From a bacterium (GTDB lineage: Bacteria > RBG-13-66-14), in NCBI GenBank assembly GCA_035528375.1, contig DATKYS010000099.1:1-9606 (forward strand): DNA of 9,606 bases. Direction: 5' to 3'. This document shows, in pieces, positions 5,637 to 9,606 of this stretch (position 1 is its first letter; every line of letters starts with the position of its first letter). The notes below the pieces were generated by a model. It ran no database searches. It saw only the letters and a list, made by a program, of their open reading frames with translations, and had not been told where the DNA came from. The translations under genes were made by a program, and so were the position numbers.

Positions 5637-7856
5637 TCAGATGTCCAACGCGAAGGTGAGCTTCAGGAACAGGATGTGCTCCGCCTCCTCGCGGGTCGTG
5701 GGCTGGAGGAGGTTGTACACCAGGTAAACGTAGCTGCCCGGGAGGTAGTTATAGGCCAGAAGGGCGTTGAGCTCCTCCCGTCCGCCGAAGGTGTTCCGCT
5801 GGCCGAAGACCCGCAACCACACCTCGTCTACGAACTTCGCGGTCATGCCGAGGTTCACGAACCAGTGCTGGCCCTCCCAACCGAGATCGTCCATCCCCGG
5901 GGCGCCGAGGATGTCCTTGTCCGCCAGCTTCTCGAACTCCACCCCCCCCTCGAAGGTCAGCCCCGAGAACAGCGCATAGGAGTACTCCAGCTCCCAGTAG
6001 TTGAGGTCGTACCCGTAGAAGTCGCCGCCGACGTAGGTCAGCCCCAGGCCCGAGTAGCGATCCAGGTTGAACCCCAGGGTGCCGGAGTAGGTACCGTTCT
6101 GGTAGGAGAAACGCTCGGTCTCGGTTATCTCCTCGGTGTCGTAGTTGTTCCAGTAGCTGCCGTAGAGCGTCAGCCCCCAGAGGAAGTCCACCCCGACGTA
6201 TCCGCTCCACCCCTGGTAGGCCAACAGTTCGTCGGTGTTCTGGTCGTAGTGGTAGTAATCGCCGCCGACGTACACGTCCTTGAACCACCCCTCCCAGATG
6301 CCCCACAGGTACTCCACGTACGCGTACCCGCCCAGGGTGTCCAGGTCCGTGTAGGGCAGGTAGCCCATCTCGGCGTCGAAATTGGGCTGCACCTGCTGGC
6401 CCTGGATGCCGATCGTCCAGTTGGGGTCGTTCCACTCGGCGCCCACGTACCAGGCGTAGTCGTCCACATCGCGCTCGGGGTTGGTCTCGTAGGCGAACTC
6501 ACCCGTGGCCTGGAGGCCGAAATCCGTGGCCCAGCTGAAATCCAGCCCCAGCGTGGTGTCGTTGAGCGGCTCGGCTGCCGTCACGTACTCCCAATCGAAG
6601 GGTCCGTGCGACTCGATGGTCATCCGCTCGCGCTGGTACTTGTTGATGGCCGTGAGCCCCACGGCGCTGGACTCGAAGATGTCGTGGGTCAGGCGCACCG
6701 CAGCCACGTTGGCGTTGAAACGTTCCCTCCACCAGTCGCCGCGGTAGTAGGAGAGGTCGGCCTTGTCGGCCACGGTGCCCTCCACGTCGAGGAGGTAGTA
6801 GCGCAGGCCGCCGAGCTTGCCGTAGAGCTTTCCGGCGTAATAGATGTCCTGGAGCCGCCGGGAGTAGAAGAGCTCCAGCGGCAGGTCGAACAGGGATTTG
6901 CCGTCGCGGAAGAAGGGCCTCTTCTCGTTGAGGTACAGCTCGTCGCGGGAGAGGTTCAGCTCGTCCAGGTCGCTCTCTATCTGGGCGTAATCGGGGTTGA
7001 TGCTGCCCACGATGCTCATCGCCGGGAAGGGGCGGAAGTCAATGTCTATCCCGCCCGAGAAGGTATCCTCCACCCCGGTCTCGATGAGGGTGGGGTCTTC
7101 CCAGAGGATTGCGTCCTCCACGTCGTTCCACTGCCGTTTGGCCGTGCCGTAGGGCACGAAGCTGACGGTCACGGGGATCCCCAGGTCCCGGATGCCCTCC
7201 AGGCGGCCGAATTTGCTGACCTTGTAGAGGTTGGTGTCCAGGTTGCTCCAGATGGAGGACTCGTCGTTGGGAATCTCGTTGCGCCAGAAGTCTATCCCCC
7301 AGCCGTCGGTGGGGTCCACGTAGTGCAGCTCCCGCCAGGGTATTTTGAACTCGGCCACCCAGCGGTCCTCCTCGATGCCCGCCGCCGCCTTCCAGTCCCC
7401 GTCCCAGGCGCTGTCTATGTACTGGCCGTCCTGGGTGAAATAGGCGTCGTAGCGGGTACCCAGGGGGTTGACCACGAGCATGTACGCCGAGCGTCCGTCG
7501 TCGAAGGTGTCCAGAAAGATGGCGAAGGAGTCGTCCAGCCACAGGGGATCGTCGTGGTACACCATGTCGGCGACGATCTCGTCCACCTCTGTCTCGTAGC
7601 AGGCCACGCCGATGTAGAGGGCGTCCGAGTCGTAGAGCACGCGCACCAGGGTCTGCTGGGAGGCGGGCCAGGGGAGACCGATCCCGCGGTAAACGAAGCC
7701 CGTCGTCGCCTCGGCCTGCGTCCAGCCGATGTCGGTCAGGCGGCCGTCTATCAGGGGGGGAACCTGGGTCCGGACCGCCGTGACCTGGCGCGCCGAGACA
7801 CCGGTCACGGCGCACAAAAGCGCGAACAGGAAAACGAATCGTACCGTGGTCTTCAT
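5637..7856 (-). CDS. Secreted CBM9-like / DUF5916 beta-barrel-type protein
   Basis: This 739-residue exported protein has a Sec signal peptide (residues 1-22, cleavage after VSA). An N-terminal CBM9-like domain spans about 30-220: PPLIDGRLTDIGW with D37, G38 and W45, then ALYIGVACYE, DDSFAIFLDTFDDGRSAY and VNPLGTRYDAYF. A DUF5916-type region follows with NPDYAQIESD (from 287), NEKRPFF (310-316) and FYSRR. The rest alternates aromatic and polar residues as expected for outer-membrane beta-strands, ending LKLTFALDI without the common terminal Phe. Proteins of this architecture are known from several diderm phyla; their substrate is not settled, and carbohydrate binding is inferred from CBM9 alone. 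ATG at 7856 is preferred; an adjacent GTG at 7859 is also possible, and both use GGGGGT upstream. The three small membrane genes follow. Confidence 0.9.
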   Translation of the reverse strand: MKTTVRFVFLFALLCAVTGVSARQVTAVRTQVPPLIDGRLTDIGWTQAEATTGFVYRGIGLPWPASQQTLVRVLYDSDALYIGVACYETEVDEIVADMVYHDDPLWLDDSFAIFLDTFDDGRSAYMLVVNPLGTRYDAYFTQDGQYIDSAWDGDWKAAAGIEEDRWVAEFKIPWRELHYVDPTDGWGIDFWRNEIPNDESSIWSNLDTNLYKVSKFGRLEGIRDLGIPVTVSFVPYGTAKRQWNDVEDAILWEDPTLIETGVEDTFSGGIDIDFRPFPAMSIVGSINPDYAQIESDLDELNLSRDELYLNEKRPFFRDGKSLFDLPLELFYSRRLQDIYYAGKLYGKLGGLRYYLLDVEGTVADKADLSYYRGDWWRERFNANVAAVRLTHDIFESSAVGLTAINKYQRERMTIESHGPFDWEYVTAAEPLNDTTLGLDFSWATDFGLQATGEFAYETNPERDVDDYAWYVGAEWNDPNWTIGIQGQQVQPNFDAEMGYLPYTDLDTLGGYAYVEYLWGIWEGWFKDVYVGGDYYHYDQNTDELLAYQGWSGYVGVDFLWGLTLYGSYWNNYDTEEITETERFSYQNGTYSGTLGFNLDRYSGLGLTYVGGDFYGYDLNYWELEYSYALFSGLTFEGGVEFEKLADKDILGAPGMDDLGWEGQHWFVNLGMTAKFVDEVWLRVFGQRNTFGGREELNALLAYNYLPGSYVYLVYNLLQPTTREEAEHILFLKLTFALDI

Positions 7857-7897
7857 CACGCGACCCCCGGGGCTTATCGTTTGTGGAACTTTTTGGG

Positions 7898-7906
7898 ATT
7901 ATAGCA
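7898..7906 (-). promoter_or_regulatory. Extended -10 promoter for the CBM9/DUF5916 gene
   Basis: Read on the - strand, TGC-TATAAT is a perfect extended -10. No good TTGACA lies 17 bases upstream. Instead that region (7924-7935) carries TCCCC-AC-GGGGA, a small inverted repeat that could bind a regulator. The predicted transcript begins near 7891, giving a leader of about 35 bases. Confidence 0.65.
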
Positions 7907-7993
7907 CGACGAACCGGACCATCTCCCCACGGGGATGACGGCCTCCGCAGCGACCCGACATGCCTCACCAAGAACCGCGTCTAAAGAGGCGGC

Positions 7994-8380
7994 CTACGTC
8001 CCCGCGCTCACACCACCGCCGGACGAGCAACCGGCGTGGACCTCGTAGCTGACCTCGACCTCGTAGTCCACCCTGGTGAACAGGGCGTTCCTGGCATACG
8101 CCTGACGGGCGGCTACCATGTCGGTCCCCGCTTCGAGGTAGAGGCGGTAGATCTGGCCCGAGACGTGCTCCATGCGGTTCACGTGCTGGGTGGCGTTGAA
8201 GGTCGTCACGGCCGTCATGTTGGCGCCTGGCACCAGCATGATGACGATCACCTGCGGCCGGGCGTGGTCGTGGTTGCTCGTCGTCTCGGGCGCGTCCGGA
8301 CCCCAGACCTCGCCGGAATCGGCGCCGGTCAGGAGGATCAGGGCGACCAGCGTGAAAATCGAAATCAAGACCTTCCTCAT
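7994..8380 (-). CDS. Small secreted protein resembling a free-standing subtilase prodomain
   Basis: This 128-residue protein has a signal peptide (about residues 1-20) and a short linker. A compact domain spans 43-110: PQVIVIMLVPGANMTAV, then a helix, IYRLYLEAGTDMVAARQAY, then R-N and VDYEVEV. This order (V-strand, PGA, helix, IYRL-L, AG.D...A....R.N..V.Y.E) is that of the fervidolysin/I9-type N-terminal prodomains of S8 proteases. Such prodomains fold as a small alpha/beta sandwich and inhibit or chaperone their protease. No protease domain follows: the protein ends with a tail YEVHAGCSSGGGVSAGT containing its only Cys (C118). The assignment is pattern recognition only. ATG at 8380 follows AAGGAG closely; a longer upstream frame crosses the promoter and is rejected. 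It is divergent from the radical SAM gene. Confidence 0.82.
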   Translation of the reverse strand: MRKVLISIFTLVALILLTGADSGEVWGPDAPETTSNHDHARPQVIVIMLVPGANMTAVTTFNATQHVNRMEHVSGQIYRLYLEAGTDMVAARQAYARNALFTRVDYEVEVSYEVHAGCSSGGGVSAGT

Positions 8381-8422
8381 TTCGCTCCTTCGTGGGGGTG
8401 GTTTTTCCCAACTCAAAGGATT

Positions 8423-8452
8423 AGTATACGGAAGATACCATCCGCATAGCAA
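8423..8452 (-). promoter_or_regulatory. Sigma70-type promoter for the prodomain-like gene
   Basis: On the - strand TTGCTA (8447-8452) and TATACT (8423-8428) are separated by 18 bases, giving four and five matches of six to the -35 and -10 consensus. The transcript would begin near 8415, with a leader of about 35 bases before ATG at 8380. The GTATAC core (8424-8429) is palindromic, so it may also contribute to divergent transcription of the radical SAM gene, for which no separate clear promoter was seen. Confidence 0.6.
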
Positions 8453-8468
8453 GCCTGGGAACCGAACC

Positions 8469-9341
8469 ATGGAAAACCCCGACCGCTTCAGCGACTTCCC
8501 CCCCGCGCCCCGGTTCATCCAGATCGAGACCACCACCGCCTGCAACGCCGCCTGCCCCTTCTGCCTTCAGAAGGACCTCGAGCGGGGCCCGGTGAGGATG
8601 GAGGAGCGGCTCTGGCGGAAAATCATCGGCGAGACCCGCGGCCTGGGCGTCACCTACCGCCCCTTCCTGCAGAACGAGCCGCTTTGCGACGTCCGGCTGG
8701 AGGAAATCGTCGGGTACATTAAAGAGGACCCCACGGCGCGGGTGGAGCTCAACACCAACGGCGAGCTTCTGCCCGAAAAGAGGGCGCGCGCGCTCCTGGA
8801 GCTCGGTCTCGACGAGGTCCGCTTCTCCATTGACGCCGTCTCGACCGAGGTTTACGGAATAACGCGGCCCGGCATAGACCGCGACGCCGTCTACGAGCGC
8901 GTCACACGCTTCTGCGAGCTCGCCAAGTGCACCGACTGCACCACCCACGTGCGCATGATCGAGATGCCCGAAAACGCGGGCGAGCGGGACGAGTTCGAGC
9001 GTTACTGGGAGCCGCTGGCCGACCGGGTGGAGCTCGTGCAGCTCTACCGCTGGCCCTGGTCCGGCCAGACCGAGGCCGACGTGGTCCTCAAGCCCTGCCC
9101 GAAGATTTTGGGCGAGATGTTCTTCTTCACCGACGGCCGGGCGGTGCTGTGCTGCTGGGATGTGGTGGGACGCGGCGTGATAGGCGACGCGAACCTGAAC
9201 ACCGCCCTGGAAATCTGGAACGGCCCCGTCGTGGGCGATTTGCGAAAAATCCTCGCCCGGGGCGAGCGGCGGAAAATCCACCTCTGCTCCCGCTGCGACG
9301 CCTACGGGCACCTGGACTGGAAGCCGCCGCAAAAGCGTTGA
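8469..9341 (+). CDS. Radical SAM protein with SPASM-like C-terminal domain
   Basis: This 290-residue protein starts ATG at 8469 with a weak GGGA Shine-Dalgarno (8457-8460). Upstream in-frame sequence lies in the neighbour's promoter and antisense coding region. The [4Fe-4S]/SAM motif CNAACPFC gives C25, C29 and C32. LNTNGEL (94-100) and RFSIDAVSTEVYGITRPG (108-125) are typical core strands. The C-terminus has C210 (KPCPKILG), GRAVLCCWD with C228 and C229, GDANL and HLCSRCD with C273 and C276, matching a SPASM-type auxiliary-cluster domain. A further set C139, C144 and C147 lies inside the barrel region, which is unusual. SPASM enzymes modify peptides, proteins or carbohydrates; the substrate is not evident. 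A maturase for the divergent secreted protein is only a guess. No partner gene follows. Confidence 0.9.
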   Translation: MENPDRFSDFPPAPRFIQIETTTACNAACPFCLQKDLERGPVRMEERLWRKIIGETRGLGVTYRPFLQNEPLCDVRLEEIVGYIKEDPTARVELNTNGELLPEKRARALLELGLDEVRFSIDAVSTEVYGITRPGIDRDAVYERVTRFCELAKCTDCTTHVRMIEMPENAGERDEFERYWEPLADRVELVQLYRWPWSGQTEADVVLKPCPKILGEMFFFTDGRAVLCCWDVVGRGVIGDANLNTALEIWNGPVVGDLRKILARGERRKIHLCSRCDAYGHLDWKPPQKR

Positions 9342-9365
9342 CGCAATCCCTGTGTACGCCGGGAA

Positions 9366-9400
9366 GGATTCGGATGACCGTGGATGGTCGTTCCTGAATC
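9366..9400. repeat. Degenerate palindrome downstream of the radical SAM gene
   Basis: GATTC...GATGACC (9367-9379) faces GGTC...CCTGAATC (9386-9400) around a six-base centre. Its core GACCGTGGATGGTCG nearly repeats GACCGTGGACGGTCG at 34-48 of the first element, so it looks like a decayed relative. It sits 26 bases after the radical SAM stop and could fold in the RNA, but there is no T-run. Confidence 0.55.
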
Positions 9401-9410
9401 GTGCAATTGC

Positions 9411-9438
9411 CGTAGGACGGGGATTCCTATCCCCGCCG
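9411..9438 (+). repeat. REP-like GTAG hairpin
   Basis: GTAG (9412-9415) is followed by a 7-bp perfect stem CGGGGAT (9418-9424) / ATCCCCG (9429-9435) with a TCCT loop. The GTAG head is the same as in the other elements, but the stem sequence is different. Confidence 0.7.
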
Positions 9439-9475
9439 TTTATTCAAGGCAGCCCTCACCACTGACTGCAATGAT

Positions 9476-9542
9476 GTAGGGGCGGGTCTTTAGACCCGCC
9501 CTCGGGCCGACCTAAACGGCGCGCCGTCGGTCGGCCCCTACG
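9476..9542. repeat. REP/BIME-like twin-hairpin element
   Basis: GTAG (9476-9479) and CTAC (9538-9541) bound two hairpins. The first is GGGCGGGTCT (9480-9489) / AGACCCGCCC (9492-9501). The second has outer arms GGGCCGACC (9504-9512) / GGTCGGCCC (9529-9537) and inner arms ACGGC/GCCGT. It has the same architecture as 1-56. Its second half is a near-exact inverted copy of 4811-4850. It is preceded by CTGCAATGAT, a variant of the CTGCGATGAC flank at 4802. Confidence 0.8.
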
Positions 9543-9558
9543 TCTTGTGTTCGTTGGG

Positions 9559-9586
9559 CGTAGGGGCGGGTGTCCACACCCGCCCG
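9559..9586 (+). repeat. REP-like GTAG hairpin, identical to window start
   Basis: These 28 bases equal positions 1-28 exactly: GTAG then a perfect 10-bp stem GGGCGGGTGT / ACACCCGCCC. The second hairpin of the twin element is absent; ATTTTTAAGG follows and the window ends in AGCCCTCAC, which also occurs at 9451-9459. On the + strand the hairpin plus ATTTTT could act as a terminator for the upstream gene. Confidence 0.75.
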
Positions 9587-9606
9587 ATTTTTAAGGAAGC
9601 CCTCAC

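Noticed and set aside
5676-7904. A 742-codon open frame on the + strand antisense to the CBM9/DUF5916 gene.
   Set aside because: Its translation is dominated by Val, Gly, Glu and Leu with no recognisable domain. It mirrors the codon pattern of the real - strand gene, which has a signal peptide and family motifs.
7980-7998. A GTAG (CTAC) element overlapping the stop of the prodomain-like gene.
   Set aside because: CTAC is present at 7994-7997 beside GGCGGC, but there is no convincing hairpin arm, so it may be chance.
7994-9341. A RiPP system with the divergent small secreted protein as precursor of the SPASM radical SAM enzyme.
   Set aside because: The small protein has a Sec signal and a folded prodomain-like region, only one Cys, and no transporter or leader-binding gene nearby. 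It is left as a guess only.
9342-9606. A possible CRISPR array from the closely spaced palindromes at the right end.
   Set aside because: The units differ in sequence and spacing and have no uniform spacers; each is a separate hairpin.

Overview
The window is GC-rich bacterial DNA. Lipobox signal peptides, a secreted beta-barrel-type protein and strong Shine-Dalgarno sites point to a diderm (Gram-negative-type) bacterium. The mix of a DapL-like aminotransferase, a CBM9/DUF5916 protein and many short palindromic intergenic repeats resembles poorly cultured phyla known mainly from metagenomes. No marker here fixes the phylum.

Layout. (1) 144-1771, + strand: a tightly packed operon of a TPR lipoprotein and two small lipoprotein-like proteins that look like diverged tandem duplicates of each other. 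(2) 1772-2147: a gene-free stretch with two families of palindromic repeats, ending in a 9-bp inverted repeat beside an extended -10 promoter. (3) 2148-4676, + strand: a biosynthetic operon of a DapL-like PLP aminotransferase, folK (folate) and panB (pantothenate/CoA). PanB uses a folate-bound one-carbon unit, so folK and panB are metabolically linked. (4) 4677-4927: a convergent intergenic region with hairpins. (5) 4928-7856, - strand: a 739-residue secreted CBM9/DUF5916 protein followed by three consecutive small membrane proteins (64, 71 and 58 residues) that share a motif and look like tandem duplicates. (6) 7994-8380, - strand: a 128-residue secreted protein resembling a free-standing subtilase prodomain. 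It is divergent from (7) 8469-9341, + strand, a radical SAM protein with a SPASM-like C-terminus. (8) 9342-9606: an array of palindromic repeats.

The most notable non-coding feature is a set of intergenic elements beginning with GTAG followed by a hairpin, sometimes paired head-out as GTAG-hairpin-hairpin-CTAC. This is the architecture of REP/BIME elements. The stems differ in sequence while the GTAG head is kept, and the same 28-bp unit occurs at both edges of the window. The most notable protein findings are the tandem small membrane protein trio, the lipoprotein pair and the orphan prodomain-like protein. No tRNA, rRNA, CRISPR array or transposase gene was seen.
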